This document shows positions 1-12,099 of a stretch of 64,000 bases of DNA, piece after piece. The notes under the pieces are model-generated. The model saw only the letters and a program-made list of their open reading frames with translations. It was not told the origin of the DNA and ran no database searches. The stretch is from the NCBI GenBank assembly GCA_905147135.1, contig LR990053.1, forward strand, positions 818,501 to 882,500, read 5' to 3'. Origin of the DNA: Blastobasis lacticolella. Its lineage: Eukaryota > Arthropoda > Insecta > Lepidoptera > Blastobasidae. The position numbers and the translations under genes are program-made. Position 1 is the stretch's first letter; every line of letters starts with the position of its first letter.

Positions 1-236
1 ATATCGGCGTGACAGACAAACGACCTGAATTTTATATTAGACGCTCAACTTGTGAGAAGTTTTTGAGGGTAGTTCTGTTTTCTGCGACCGCGTTCCTCTT
101 TTATGGTGGAACTTGATTTTGATTGGTGCTAGAATTGGAGTGGGAGCGTGAGTTTGTAGGTGTACTAGTATTTTGTCAGCGACTTTGTTCGCCTGAAATT
201 TGGCTTGTAATAAATATGAATCACTTAATTTTTAAA

Positions 237-437
237 GACCTGAGTGGTTCAGTGGTCAACATGCCGGTCTGCCACGCAAGAGGTCCCGGGTTCGATTCCC
301 GGCCGGGCAGAAATTGAAATCTTGAAAAGTCTGGGTGTTCTAGGTAGTTTATCAGTTATCTAGCCAACATAACACAAGCTTTGCTTACTTTTGGGCAAGA
401 TGGCAATGTGTGAATTTGTCAAAAAAAATAAATTAAA
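237..437 (+). mobile_element. tRNA-Gly-derived SINE (SINE-G), copy 1
   Basis: The first ~75 bases resemble a glycine tRNA with anticodon GCC. An A-box region TGGTTCAGTGGT is followed by CTGCCACGC at the anticodon loop and B box GGTTCGATTCC. The body carries the family-specific blocks TCAGTTATCTAGC and CAAGCTTTGCTTA and ends in an A-rich tail. At least seven other copies or fragments lie in this window. This copy has a deletion after the head. It is a pol III-type retroposon, non-coding, and too diverged in the acceptor stem to be a functional tRNA. Confidence 0.85.
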
Positions 438-540
438 TTTTGGGATAAATTATAACCTATATTTATTCGGGATATGTAGTATGAGAGCTAAGACAGACGT
501 ACATGAGTTCTGAATTATTTATCCCATAATATAATTATGT

Positions 541-706
541 TTATGCAATGTTTTCGTTTCGGGAAGGCTTCCCACTAGATGCGCCGACGTTCTGGTAAAG
601 ATCTGAGTTACCAGCTGGATGCGGAAGGCACAAAACTGGTTTGTGCGGAGATTTATGGGGAAGGCATATGCCCAGTGGGCTTCTTCCGACTGATATGATG
701 ATGAGT
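541..706 (+). mobile_element. RTE-type LINE 3' end (RTE-1), degraded
   Basis: The + strand keeps the C-terminal coding signature of an endonuclease-reverse transcriptase LINE (CAGCTGGATGCGGAAGGCAC, then GGCATATGCCCAGTGGGC) and a GATGATGA-type 3' tail. It matches copies at 19125, 55541 and 56697. The reading frame is broken and only the last ~50 codons remain, so it is a dead 5'-truncated insertion. The RTE assignment is from memory of lepidopteran LINE ends. Confidence 0.65.
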
Positions 707-1647
707 TTAACATGGAAGTCAAACAAATTCTTAGGCAACACATAAATCGTCACACACGTCGGGCTCGTCTCCACGGTTTTGATTATTTTTACCACAACAT
801 TTCGAAGTAGTTGCACGCTCCATAGTCACGAGCGGACCGGTTCCGTGAGAAACCGCTTCTAAGGACAGCTCAAAGAGAACTCGAAGAGACATCGTCGAAT
901 TCAAAAAAGGGCTAAAAGGTATTTTTTATATGCTACGCAGAGACGAACGAGCAGATAGACCATCTGGTCTGGACCGTTCGTCCGTTCGTCGTTCACCATC
1001 AGATGATGGTGAGCATAAACTGTCGCCCATAACTAAATAAAAATAATCAAAACGGTGATAATAAATCCGCTATGTGTGACGATTCTTGTGTAGAATAACC
1101 ACGAAAGTTTAAGACGAATTATTACTTTAAATTAAATACAATTACAAATACGAAAATGTTGCATGTTTCCGTCGAAACATTGATAACAGCGCTAATCCGC
1201 TACACAATTCCAAAGCCAATAAAACTTCGTCGTGCAATAAATAAATAAATGAAAAAGTCTTACGCACCCCGTTGGCAAACGCCAATCATCATATTATTAG
1301 CTCCTTCGCTTTGTTTCTCTCAAAGAAGATCCATAAGCGGCGGAATATTCCGCCATTTTTTGGTGAAGAACAAGTGACGTCACGCAACGAGTAGCTCGTG
1401 GCAAAGTGGGCAACAACGATAAAACTCCACCGCAATAAAGGCGCATAAAAATCCGTGGGAATAAACAAAGTTTTCTTATTAATTTTAACTACATTAGTTG
1501 GGGAGGTCGGGGCGAGATGATCGTTCCGCGGACGATCGCGGCATTTGTTATTGTAGTCGTGTCTACCCACTCGTCGGGAGCGCGGGTTGGATAGCTTATA
1601 TAACTATTATGGGCTGCGATTAAATTAATCTAGGTTATATGGCGAGC
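707..1647. other. No gene recognised
   Basis: Mixed-composition sequence without a credible ORF. Around 960-1035 there is a CCATCAGATGATGGTGAGC segment resembling a degraded LINE 3' end. Nothing else could be assigned. Confidence 0.4.
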
Positions 1648-1782
1648 TTGGAACCAGTGTGATCTAAGTGACATTTTTACCAAGAGTACTTAGATTAGTG
1701 TGGCATGGCAGAATTTATTGTTCTGTGTCCCGTAGTGTATTAAACTCAATATTATTAAAAATGACACTCTGGTTCCAACCTC
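1648..1782. repeat. Possible miniature inverted-repeat element
   Basis: TTGGAACCAGTGTG near the left edge and its partner CTCTGGTTCCAA near the right edge form terminal inverted repeats, and both continue into an ACATTTTTA/TAAAAATG block. The interior is non-coding. No clear target duplication was seen. The left arm carries a small extra segment (ATCTAAG), so the pairing is imperfect. Confidence 0.4.
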
Positions 1783-1910
1783 CCAATATTACTTGTACGT
1801 ACGTACATGTATAAGGTACGATTTGGTGTATTGCTGTGTATGGGTTTCGCTGGTATTATTGTAAGGTTTAGTTCTAAATTCGTGAGGTTCTATCCACAGT
1901 CAAGTATTTA

Positions 1911-1990
1911 ACAGAGTAAGGTGGAGGTACTTCACCAGGCGGGCGGCTCCAATTCGAACGGGATACCACGCTATGCCCTACCTCTCTTAA
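1911..1990 (-). mobile_element. LINE-associated repeat fragment (same as 63598-63670)
   Basis: Reverse complement of the segment at 63598-63670: shared blocks GGTGGAGGTAC, GGCTCCAATTCGAACGGGAT and ATGCCCTACCTCTC. The longer copy at the window end continues into a LINE-like 3' end, so this is probably an internal fragment of the same element. Confidence 0.6.
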
Positions 1991-3374
1991 AAAGAATACA
2001 CCTGAGGCACTACAGCAACACTCTAGCCCAATCACTTGCCTAAAGATGTTATTATAGGCAACTTGAATACTATTAGGTGACCTTTTAGTAAAGTTTGTTC
2101 AGAGTTGACACGTGTAGAATGAATTAAAACGAGTTGGAGCCTCTGACATTCCATTTTGAAAAACTGAAGGGGAGAAGCTTACGCTTACGCCAGGAATGAC
2201 AAGCCGAAAATATCCAGGTCTCCTCCTACACCTACCAGAGTGAGGAGTCATAAGTCTTATTCTTATTTTAAAGGGCCTGTCCATTACCACTGCCAAAGCT
2301 ACCACGCCAAAAACTTTTATTGTACTCCTGAAAAACTAAGGCGACATTATTATTGTTTTAATGAAAGATAAGCCTTCACCTTTTTCATTGACCATAGACA
2401 CATCCTCGTGATCAACCGGGTATTGCGGGTAGGTCCCTGGACACCTGCATCGCCATAACTTATCATCAGTTCACACACTCACCCATGTCCATTAAAAACA
2501 AAAAGAAATAATGAAAGCAATCGAGTCAATTACGCTACCCATGTATTCACAGTGTTTTCGACAGTAACCCAGCATCATTCCGCGAACAAAACTTGCCCCA
2601 TTCGAAACAGTAATATCGTCGGCTCTTTCCGTCTCTCCACTCGTGCGAGACGGAAGATTTATGCCCTCTCTTTTATTTATTACACGCGATCGGTCGGTAT
2701 TTATTTTGATTCTGCGTAGGTAATTGTTATTTATATACAGCTAAGGCACCGTGGCCCTGTTTTGTTTAGAGAGGCCCAGAGGGCGTCACCTGACCCGCCT
2801 AGGGTCGCCCGTGCCCCAAGCGGAATCTTATTTTCCTTATTGAGGTCAACAGCGTATTTGTGATTTCAGAGCCGGATCTTTTAAATCTGTTTCTTTGGTT
2901 TTGCCATTGTGAGTTGGGGCTCGGATTTTGTCGGCTGTTCTCGGCTATAGTCGGGTCCGATGCTGCGGTATGCACCAAATAGTTACTCTGTAGCTTTGTG
3001 ACCATACTGCGCTATATATAATACTTTATGATTGTATAGAAGTACTTACCAGTCCCTTGCGGTTTTCACCCGCGCGCAGTTCAGATCTTAGTCAACATTA
3101 ACTATCCCCCAGAACCCGCGGTTCAATATTGGTTGAGTAGATTCGGCGATTCCCCCAACATACAAACTCACAAACATACAAAGTTTTCTCTTCATGATTT
3201 TAGTATAGAAGTATATATAGCTTAGACGGGGTTGACAATCTTGCCACAGAGTAGGATTTGGACGCGTAAGGTTGTACTTGCGCAATAGGTTCTAACTATT
3301 CATTATAGAACTATGTGGTTCTGGAGTCTTTGACCCTATTTCTATTACCACTTAACAAAGACTATGCTCGGGTC
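1991..3374. other. No gene recognised
   Basis: Mostly AT-rich with a few GC-richer islands near 2760-2960. No ORF with a recognisable domain. A short stretch at 2425-2455 (GGACACCTGCATCGCC) resembles LINE 3'-end text but is too short to call. Confidence 0.4.
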
Positions 3375-3442
3375 CCAAGCAACACAACGAACAGATAGCC
3401 TACCTGATGGTAAGCAGTAACTGTCACCCAGAAGGTTTACGA
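3375..3442 (-). mobile_element. LINE 3'-end remnant
   Basis: Contains CTACCTGATGGTAAGCAGTA and a GTCACCC block, the reverse complement of a LINE 3' end seen repeatedly in this window (for example 57940, 61760 and 63840). Only ~70 bases remain. Confidence 0.45.
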
Positions 3443-4879
3443 TTATGACTTGACCCATATTACAGAACGTAAGGAGTTTGAACTCTAATCACGCAAAACT
3501 AGTTTTAAGTCTGGATCATAACTCAAGTAGCCATTTTATTACAGAACGTATTTTAACTTTTACCCAGCTGAAACTCGACTCTATGACTGAAGTGTGTTCT
3601 CATTTATACTTATATTTTATTATCAACAAAAACATATTACAAATGAAAAAATATGCATATTAAATTCTTAATTGTAGTCCCAACCTTATTTTTACGTAAT
3701 CAGATATTAAGGGCGGTTGCACCAAAATCTTAAACACATTTATAGAGTTACAAAAAACTTCATACAAAAAAACTTTAAATAAAAAATAAAAAAACATTTA
3801 TTTCAGGCCGATTGACCCATAAATTGCATTACATAAGTAATATGTCAATACAATACAATATTTACAAATAATTTTGGTATTAGATAATGTTATTAATATA
3901 GAAGACAAATTTCTTTAAACGTCATTCTTAAACGTGTTTAAGAAAGCCAGACTAAATCAATGCTAGAATAAAGATTCAAACATATTTTTTTATTAAAACT
4001 CAGCTAAGTGTCAATCAATGAATCTCCTATTAAGTTGCATTCTAAACTAACATTCTTCAAACTAGATTCACTGGGATTCGTTCTATATTACGAGCCTTAG
4101 GTATCAATGTAATAAAAATGCAGAACAGCAGATGCATTGTTACTGTGAAAGAGGAACGCCCCATACTGCGAGGAGGAAAATTCCAACAGCGCTAACAAAC
4201 AAAATTCCATTTTGTAAAAATAAATCAAACATCACATCGCAAAATCAATTTAAGAGCGTCCGCAAAATGTCCGCGAAACCGGATCCAGCCACTTCATAGT
4301 TATATGCACGAAATCCACTCCAAAAGCTATGATAAGGCTGCGCATCCTGCTTGCACTTTTACCAAAAAGCAATGGTATCCACTTCACCCCTTTTTCCTTT
4401 GACAGTGCGGCTGTCACCGGCTGCATACAAAAATGTGCTCTCACTCCTTGTGTCAGTGCACATTTTCGATCAGCACAGAAACGAAGCAACTGCGCCCGCG
4501 AAAATAAAAGTAAAATGTTTGAATTATTTACCAAATTTCGCAGCGAGTCATATATTCAACAAAGCGCAAGGGGCTTACATTTTCAGCATAATTTATTTGT
4601 ATAAAAGCGCTCGTACACAACTACACTAGTTCAATAAAGTTTGGCTCATATTTTAATTGCCAACTGCGAAATTTTAACGTGAAAAGTTAATATTTTTAGG
4701 AGAATTATATTGGGCTTTGTCTTGCGAGATTAAATTAGTTGTAGCAAATAAAAATAAACATCGATATGGTATCGATGTTTTTTTTATTTTGAGTCCACGG
4801 TCCTCCATTTTGTTGATTACTTCATTAGCTTTTCAGTGCTCGGCCATATCACACGCTCACCTTATCTCGCAACGTTTAC
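3443..4879. other. No gene recognised (AT-rich)
   Basis: Strongly AT-rich between 3600 and 4250. A small hairpin with 7-bp arms (AATGTGC/GCACATT) sits at about 4430-4465. Overlapping ORFs of about 90 codons on both strands at 4250-4630 show no domain and no sign of selection that I can see. Confidence 0.4.
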
Positions 4880-4966
4880 TCATGATATTTTCCTTCATCG
4901 TTACTGCATCGGTTAGTGTTCAACTAATGTACGAGTACATAACCCTAATAAAGTCATTGGTACAAG
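4880..4966 (-). mobile_element. SINE-T fragment (5' body)
   Basis: Carries GCATCGGTTAGTGTTCAAC, TAATGTAC and AGTCATTGGTAC, the reverse complement of the segment just behind the tRNA-like head of the second SINE family (SINE-T; best-defined copy 21557-22252). Both the head and the 3' part are missing. Confidence 0.65.
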
Positions 4967-5120
4967 CTCGGGATCGCACTCTGTACATTTTGTACATACT
5001 TAATCGCTATGGCGCTGCCGATCAGTTAATATACTATCTTTAGATCTAGACTTTTTTTAGTGCGTAACTCAGTCTATTTACTTATATCAATTTCAGGTCA
5101 AATTTCGAGGTAAAAAAAAA

Positions 5121-5375
5121 TTAAATAAATAAATATTCGTGGACAAATTCACACAGCGCCATCTAGCCCCAAACTAAGCAAAGCTTGTACTATGGGTGCT
5201 AGATAACTGACATACTACTTACATACTTTTTTAAATACATACTTATTATACATATAACACCCAGACCCGTAACAGAAATTAAAATTCATCATTTCAATTT
5301 CTGCCCCGCCGGGAATCGAACCCGGGACCTCTTACGTGGCAGACCGGCATGTTGACCATTGAACCACTCAGGTCG
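5121..5375 (-). mobile_element. SINE-G, near full-length copy
   Basis: Reads 3' to 5' on the + strand: A/T-rich tail, CAGCGCCATCTAGCCCC, GCAAAGCTTGT, the AGAAATTAAAATTCATCATT region, then the tRNA-Gly-like head with B box (GGAATCGAACC) and A box (TTGAACCACT). This is one of the most complete copies in the window and a good basis for a consensus. Confidence 0.85.
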
Positions 5376-5394
5376 TCAGGTACTAGCTGTACCT

Positions 5395-5442
5395 GAACAA
5401 ATCCGAAACCTCTAACCATTTCGCCACTAACGCTCCCAATAC
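5395..5442 (-). mobile_element. SINE-T head fragment
   Basis: CTCTAACCATTTCGCCACTAACGCTCC is the reverse complement of the SINE-T tRNA-like A-box region (GAGCGTYGGTGGCCGAGCGGTTAGAG type). Only the head survives. Confidence 0.5.
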
Positions 5443-5934
5443 TTTTTTCACTAGATCGTACGCTAATTTATATGTAAGGTTAAGTGGTATATATTATTTT
5501 CTTTAATAATACACAAACCACAACAAAATCAGGTTCCATTGAACCCCGTCCAGTAGCCCCTGGAATGCGTCTCAAAAGGATACCATTTATAATTTAGCCG
5601 GAGGAAAATCAATTTACTTCTCAAAGAGTTTCTTCTGAGAACATTTTATTAGGCACGCTTTTGATGTCTCGCTCACGTCCCTCCCCGGTTTCCCCTTCGC
5701 AGAGTCCGTCTGTACGTCACCTAACGTCGTTATGTTGGGGACAAACCTTAGAATCTGGTGACGTAAATCTCTTTGTCCCTTTCATATTTCTTTGGCTTGC
5801 ATACAAATTTGAATTAAGCGAGTTTTTGTGTATTCAGTGTATACTTTTCCTTTAGTTTTTATTTTCGAAAAAATTCTTAACTTCCGAAACAAATAATCCA
5901 CAACCAATCCTAATACAGGGAAAATATATACTTA
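5443..5934. other. No gene recognised
   Basis: A 64-codon ORF at 5661-5855 has a hydrophobic end but no recognisable domain. Otherwise featureless. Confidence 0.4.
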
Positions 5935-6140
5935 GTAGTGAAACAAAGTCGCTTCCCGCCGTCTGTACATATGTATCTCTGTATGTTTAGTTCTTTTAAA
6001 CTACGAAACGGATTTTAATGCGGTTTTCAACAATAGATAGAGTGATTGAAGAGGAAAGACAAACACGGATAGGTGGGGGTAAAGTAGGTGTATGTAGTAG
6101 TGGGACACGAGAACGAAGTCTCGCCGGGTCCACTAGTGGC
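5935..6140 (-). mobile_element. Interspersed repeat J (5' and 3' parts)
   Basis: Shares with 37651-37802 (opposite strand) the GGACCCGGCGCGACTTCGT-like start (here CGAAGTCTCGCCGGGTCC) and the AAACGGATTTTAATGCGG block. The segment AACAAAGTCGCTTCC recurs at 45915. This repeat type is very common in insect genomes; I cannot place its class. Confidence 0.6.
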
Positions 6141-6387
6141 AAATAAACCATAATGTCACAATTCGAACGCGACAAACTGAAGCCTCGCAATGAATACTAA
6201 CTAAATAGAGAACAAAATAACTCACAAGAGGACCATAAAGCTTCTGACATTTGTGTGGACGGGGACAATCCTTATTAAACAGAGGCAGTATAATGTTAGA
6301 GCCTGAATTATGACATGAATTCGACCAAGGAAGAGGTGTAGGTACTATTAAAGTTTCGATAATTTTCTTTGTACTTTGTGTTTGTGG

Positions 6388-6620
6388 GAGAGCCAACTCC
6401 ACCCAACGTAGAGGTCTTGGTTCGATTGCCGGCCGAGCAGAAACTGAAATGATTAATTTTAATTTATGTTACCGGTCTGGATTTATATGTATCATAAGTA
6501 TATATTTAAAAATATGTACGTAGTTTATCAGTTATCTAGCACCCATGACACAAGCGTTGCTTACTTTGAGCCGAGATGGCGCTATGTGAATTATCCAAGA
6601 ATATTTATTTTATTATGTGT
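6388..6620 (+). mobile_element. SINE-G, copy with degraded head
   Basis: The B box (GGTTCGATTGCCGGCCG) is intact but the A-box half is scrambled. The body retains TTTATCAGTTATCTAGCACC and GAGATGGCGCTATGTGAATT, then an ATTTATTTTATTA tail. Confidence 0.8.
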
Positions 6621-7034
6621 CAAAACACCAACTCGACAAACTATCTCGCAATGAATACTAAGTGTGTAATGCCCGAAATAACTCACTGGACGAAAACCAG
6701 TGTCCCAGTAAATGGGGTACAATTCGAATTAAGCTGATCCACTATACAGTTAGGTAGTAGACGGCTTGGGTGGAACAAATCTTGACGCATGACCCAATAA
6801 ATGTGTCCGAATGTGTCCCAGTGGACCACACCATTCACTACGAGCAGAGAACAGGGCAATTTGGCCGAGAAATTCTAGGACTTGGAACACTTGGAACATT
6901 AGAGATAACTAAGGGGCCACTGTGTAGGTAGGAATTACAGCTGCAATCCTCGCTTGTGGATAGGGCAGGACAAAACGTGCTGTAGTTGTGGTGATACTTA
7001 AAACCGCATACAAGGGCTACATTTTTTGAAATTG
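6621..7034. other. No gene recognised
   Basis: Non-repetitive sequence as far as I can see. No ORF above 60 codons of interest. Confidence 0.4.
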
Positions 7035-7450
7035 CGTATTATACATTAATTTATTTGAAACTATTATTGCATAATAACACAATTGGCGGACTTAAAGCCA
7101 TTAAGGCTTTATCTTCCAGTCTACCAGTTGACCATACAAATAGTGAGTAAGTAGGTGCTTTTTAAAGCGTGATAATATAATACAATTTAGGTACATAGGT
7201 ACAATACTAACTACATCAAGATAGAATAAACATATATTGTATTATGTTTTAAATTGACACTTTTATACTATTTTTATTATATACAGACACTTTTAGGCCT
7301 TTTATCTATAAAAAAAATGTTAACTATTTTTTTTAATATAGCGATTCTATCTTTAGGAATCTCCTTCCAAAGACGTGCTTCCTGGTCTGTGAATGAATGG
7401 CTGTAGAAGTTCGTACGATGGGGGGAATATCTAGTCGTAAATTATTTGTA
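7035..7450 (-). pseudogene. LINE 3' region with broken ORF end
   Basis: On the minus strand, 7450 to about 7330 can be read as a reverse-transcriptase C-terminal relic (FYSHSFTDQEARLWKEIP), with a frame break upstream. It is followed by a non-coding tail whose last part (GCGGACTTAAAGCC) recurs at 59410-59500 in the same orientation. The peptide resembles the region after the RT domain in CR1/Jockey-like LINEs; that comparison is from memory. No catalytic motifs remain. Confidence 0.4.
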
Positions 7451-7777
7451 GTTCGGAGTTCACTCATACATTATTCGATACTAACTGCCTTCCGCGTGTA
7501 TGAAATATTATATCGCGCAGGTAGGGTAGGGGGGAGGGATGAAAAGTAACCTATGTACTATTCCAGACCATAATCTAGCTACCTACGTAAAATCCAAATC
7601 TGTTCATCTGTTTAAATAAATAAATACCTAGATCATTTATTATAAACTGGACGCCACAACACAACATTGAAACAAACTATTACGTACATATATTAACCTT
7701 TCAAAATAAAATCAAAACATATAAAAAGTAAAAAATAAAATAACATAAATATTACAACTAAACAACATGGTATTGAC
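7451..7777. other. No gene recognised (AT-rich)
   Basis: AT-rich with TAAATAAATAAATA at 7610. This may be another LINE tail. Confidence 0.35.
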
Positions 7778-8048
7778 CGTATGGTGTTCGGCAGAGTAGA
7801 ATAGCACCAACCCCTTACACTCGTGGGTGCCGTGTCGTACAAGGCGATTAAAGTTTTCGAGGCAAAAGATCTAAGAGTCTCCGTAGGCTGGAAAATGAGC
7901 AGCAGCGTTTTCCATTGTTATATTTATAACACTGCGATATCCAACCCGCCTGCCAAGCGTGTAAATTATGGCAATAAGCTCCCCTTTCGTGGGAGAGGCC
8001 CTTAGTCCCGCAGTGGACTGTAATGGGCTGTCATGATGATGATAAAAC
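7778..8048 (+). mobile_element. Interspersed repeat D, copy 1 (full)
   Basis: Starts near TATGGTGTTCGGCAGAGTAG and runs through ACCCCTTACACTCG, TTCCATTGTTATATTTATAA and CCCCTTTCGTGGGAGAGGCC to a TCATGATGATGAT tail. Other copies lie at 39209-39475, 39571-39770 and 53783-54050. The trinucleotide tail suggests a non-LTR retroposon. There is no ORF of its own. Confidence 0.8.
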
Positions 8049-8389
8049 AACATGGCATTGCCGTGCTGCCTCGGTCGATAAAAGGACCTCACTCAACATG
8101 AGCCATGGCCAAAGCTACGGCGCTGGTCTTCTTTGGCTTGGTTTAGTCTTGAAAAGGTAATAAACAAACATACAAACATGTAACTGCATTTATAAAGTTA
8201 GTGGGCTGGCCGCCCGACCGTTACTATATTATGTCGCGGTCGCCGCTATATTAAATTATATTAAATTTATGAACAGGGTAACCGAAAATGAATATTAAGC
8301 AGACACACATATATACACAAAATAGACATACAGATGTATTTTCGCATTTATAATATTAAAAGTAATTATTATAATTGTATGTACGTATA
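8049..8389. other. No gene recognised
   Basis: Single-copy-looking sequence with nothing recognised. Confidence 0.35.
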
Positions 8390-8627
8390 TAAAAATAAAT
8401 AATCGTGGACAAATTCACACAGCGCCATCTAGCCCCAAAGTAAGCAAAGCTTGTGTTATGGGTGCTAGATAACTGATAAACTTCTTATATACTTTTAAAT
8501 ACATACTTATTATACATAGAACATTCCGTAACAGAAATTAAAGTTCATCATTTCAATTTCTGCCCGGCCGGGAATCGAAGCCCTTTGCGTGGCAGACCCG
8601 CGTGTTGACCACTGAACCACTCAGGTC
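8390..8627 (-). mobile_element. SINE-G, near full-length copy
   Basis: Same order of blocks as the copy at 5121 in the same orientation. A deletion in the head removes the CGGGACCT stretch just beyond the B box, so the tRNA fold is broken. Confidence 0.85.
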
Positions 8628-9423
8628 GTCAAATATAAATTGGACTATGTAGTTACTATAAAATATATAGACTTATTGTCTTATTCAGTAAACAAAGATG
8701 ACGTACTAGGGATCACAGACAATTTATAGGGTTGGGGTGTGCCCATGGGTGGGAATGCCTGAAAAAATCATCGAAAATATATTTCTGAATGTTAATCTAT
8801 CAAGGTTTTTTAAATTTGTGGCAGTGATGGTAAAATTTATATTTTCTGTGACATTAGGTATTTAAACAAATAATTTGCAGCATTTTTCGTTGAAATTTAA
8901 GACTTGTATGAACATCGTTATAGTTTGACGCGTTGATACGCGTAATTGATACGGCAAATCATGATTTTGTTACGAGCATTGTTTGTTTATCAAATAAGAT
9001 ATTACAGTCTGGACAGATTTTACCAAATACCCCAAATTCTATAACAATTATATTTTCTAGAAAACATAGGTACATTGATTAAATCCATTACATTCAGACA
9101 TTAGTAAAATTACTTCAGCAACGAATTAAACGTTCCAACAAAAGTTTTCCAATTACAAGGTTTTGTTTCCTAAAATGTGTATTGTTTCAAAACTAAATTA
9201 CTAAATTGTATTTCCCGTGGTTTTAGTTACTGATCGCTTTATCCATCGAACAATAGGAGCACCAATAGTGGCATTAAGATTAAGCTAATGGTCATTTCTG
9301 CTATTATTGTAGGTTTTATGGGTTTTATCCGGGCTTTGAGTTTGATCGCGTAGCAACGCATAGAACAAACAACGTCAACAAATATTACGGAGCAGAAAAA
9401 ACATCATTTTACACTAAAAAGAA
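8628..9423. other. No gene recognised (AT-rich)
   Basis: Low-complexity AT-rich DNA without ORFs or shared repeats that I can find. Confidence 0.4.
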
Positions 9424-9470
9424 GTAAAGTGTATACTATTTATTGTGCACAATAAATAAATAAATAAAGC
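9424..9470 (+). mobile_element. LINE 3' tail
   Basis: TTATTGTGCACAATAAATAAATAAATAAA matches the 3' end of the LINE at 54051-54497. The upstream part is not recognisable. Confidence 0.5.
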
Positions 9471-11107
9471 TTGCAAGTTACGACATTTTTGAGACGAATT
9501 CTACGATGATCTCCACACAAGGTTCGACAATAAAATACTTTTATTGTTTTATTAATAAATACAGTCATAAGCACTAACCTACATTAAATTGGCCTACTAA
9601 CATCGATGCCTAAGACACAGGTAAACTACTTACTTAGTTCAGGCATCTTGTTAATGAAAAATATGGCATGTATCTACTTAATTTTCTTAGCTTAAATAAC
9701 TAGGGTAATAAATAACTTGAAATTGTTGTACTTAAATTTTAACATAAGTAGGTACTTTTAAATTTAACTATGTAATTTTAGACTTAAGTTCTTGAATAAA
9801 TTATTTATTTATTTTATCCACTGCCATTTAAACTTCTTTCTATGAAATTTTTTCTATGTAAACGATCAATTATCGCAACGCAACTGAAGCGATTGTACTT
9901 TAAAGTATTGTCAATTTCAATAGACCATTTCGCGGACCCATAATAGTCAGCTGGAAACTAGTACTGTATTGATTGATTAGCCAATATTATTTTCCCCCAA
10001 TAGTTTTATTCCCATTTACGTTTATTTTCCTTCATGAAATTCACCTTTCGCATGTTTCCAATACTTTATTTACCCGTAGCGTAATTTCCATTCCAGTTTT
10101 TCTCTATTGGTATCACGCTGTCATATCAATAGCTTTACAGATTACGTACAAACAGATTCAGAGTTACTTGAATACGTGGAGAAAAACGTGTCACAGCATT
10201 CTTATTCCCAGATAACAATAAAACGAATCAGACCTAGCCCGTAGCACGACTTGCAGCCTTTCACAGCGCACCGCGATCGGAGCTCGTTACAGAAAACGGT
10301 CTCATTCAATCGCCAGCGAACGAACCATGGCTCGGCGCCAGCCTTTTGCCAGCTATCATTTTAATATTTAAGCCTGACCCCCCCTCTAACCCCTCCATCG
10401 AGGCCCTGAAAAAATGTATTGCGATAAATCCCCCCCACTACTCCCCGCGACACCCGTGGGAAATTCTCATTCGAACTGGAAAAGAAATATTGTAAAGGGA
10501 ATCCGTTTTAGAATCGCTCTGCAGCGGTGCAACGCGATGCGTTGAGTTGCAACCATATCGTCGATTCTATAGAGCTCATTTTCTTTCGCATTTGTGGAAG
10601 CTGGATCGCGTTACAACGTTCGCTTGTCTTATTTAAATAACTAGATCGGCTCCGAGGTAGGTATTAGAGTTTTCTCGCAACTGCCCGAGCATATTATTAT
10701 TTCGATAGTACGCACGCGTGGCCAGATGTAACTCAGATAAAGAGTCACGTAGTGCGGGGCGGCGAATAAAGCGCGAAATAAGGGTGAATTCGGACATAAT
10801 TTCAGCACGTATTCAATTGGGGCGAGTTCTGTGGGACGTGGCAACTGGCAACACTGCTACAGTTCAACAATATGACGGGTGTGTGTGTTTTTTTGCGGGC
10901 TGCGCTGTTTCGCGAGGCACTGGCGCGGCTCTGGGCGGAATTCAGCGCTATTTGCGCGCATTACGGATGAATTGTGTCGGTGCTGTCCCGAATCAATTTC
11001 GCGAGTTCCGTGCCATGTTGCTGTAAGAGTGTACAGTGTAGACACAGAGTACAGTGGGGGAATGGGTGGGCTTTGTCTTTGTAACTTCCCATTTGTGGAA
11101 ATTAATT
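9471..11107. other. Unassigned, with GC-richer block
   Basis: From about 10240 to 11100 the sequence is GC-richer than its surroundings and contains overlapping ORFs of 67-102 codons on both strands (longest 10718-11026, +). No domain or splice structure is evident and CpG-rich sequence inflates ORF length. This is the least repeat-like part of the first 15 kb, so it would be the first place to look for an exon or regulatory island with RNA data. Confidence 0.3.
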
Positions 11108-11350
11108 AAGCGGCCCTGGTGTAGTGCCGGAATGGTTGCGTGACGTAAAACAACAGGGTTCGGGTACAGGATGGGTGACCGTTTCGTGCTTTGAGGCCTG
11201 TCGACTTCAGCACCGCAACGAGCTCGTCACTCGTTAGGCGTGCCTTTTAATACCGTTGTCGAAGTGAAGTTGACCCATGTCTCCGCTGGGGACTGTTTGA
11301 GCAGTCTCGAGAACGGATGAGCATCCCGTGCCGGTATACTAATCTCACCA
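11108..11350 (+). mobile_element. 5S-rRNA-like SINE (5S-SINE), copy 1
   Basis: Contains GGATGGGTGACCG, the 5S rRNA box C promoter sequence, followed by a body shared with 31940-32175: TTCAGCACCGCAACGAGCTC, TTAGGCGTGCC and TAATACCGTTGTCGAAG. The box A half is degraded here but clear in the second copy. 5S-derived SINEs (SINE3 class) use the internal pol III promoter of 5S rRNA. Confidence 0.7.
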
Positions 11351-11847
11351 CTTCTTTAGTTTTACACTGATCATGTCCCCGAGAGCTCTCCTCTCTTACT
11401 TGCAATTTAACTCAAGTGAGGCTAATAAACGCGCACAGTTTTAATTTTCCCCGGGAACATCTCAAGATATTAAGGCTGCGAGCCCGAGCGGAACCGAACG
11501 GCTAGAGATGGGTAACACTGTACCGATTCAGTTTTTTTCCCGATGTAACTCATTTTTTCGAAGTGTACTGGCTCACAGCACTGCTTAACTCAAATTTTGT
11601 TGAGGGTCAAATTTTCGTATGGTATTGCGCTTGATGTGAAATCTTTTTTGACAAGCTTTATTTGTCTCATGGTGTGAACGTTATCGCGTTCTAAATAATA
11701 CAGATATTTCACATCTGTTGTTGCCATAGATGGTTGTTGTCTAAAGATGACCTGACTATTTACCTGTCGTATGAAATAAAAATATAATTCACATCTCGTG
11801 GACGTTGCATGACAGCAACTTTTAGTTCAAAGCTATAAATTATAATA
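11351..11847. other. No gene recognised
   Basis: No ORF of interest and no repeat recognised. Confidence 0.35.
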
Positions 11848-11941
11848 TAAATATAAATAATCGTGGACAAATTCACACAGCGCCATCTAGCCCCAAACTA
11901 AGCAAAGCTTGTGCTATGGGTGCTAGCTAACTGGTATACTA
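11848..11941 (-). mobile_element. SINE-G 3' fragment
   Basis: Only the 3' ~90 bases are present: TCGTGGACAAATTCACACAG, the CCATCTAGCCCC block and GGGTGCTAGCTAACTG. Loss of the 5' part is typical of incomplete reverse transcription. Confidence 0.8.
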
Positions 11942-12099
11942 GAACACAAGAACTTTGTGAAATATCGACAAATCTCTGACTAGTGTGGGTTCAAAGACTC
12001 AAAAAATCCAAAAAAGTTGAAAAAAATTACCGCATTGCGCTAGTCCCTACAATAGGTACTGATAGTAAGATAGTGAAATAGAATGACACATTATAATTA

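Noticed and set aside
10718..11026. 102-codon ORF in the GC-rich block as an exon
   Set aside because: ORFs are open on both strands here, as expected from GC-rich sequence; no splice sites or domain make one frame preferable.
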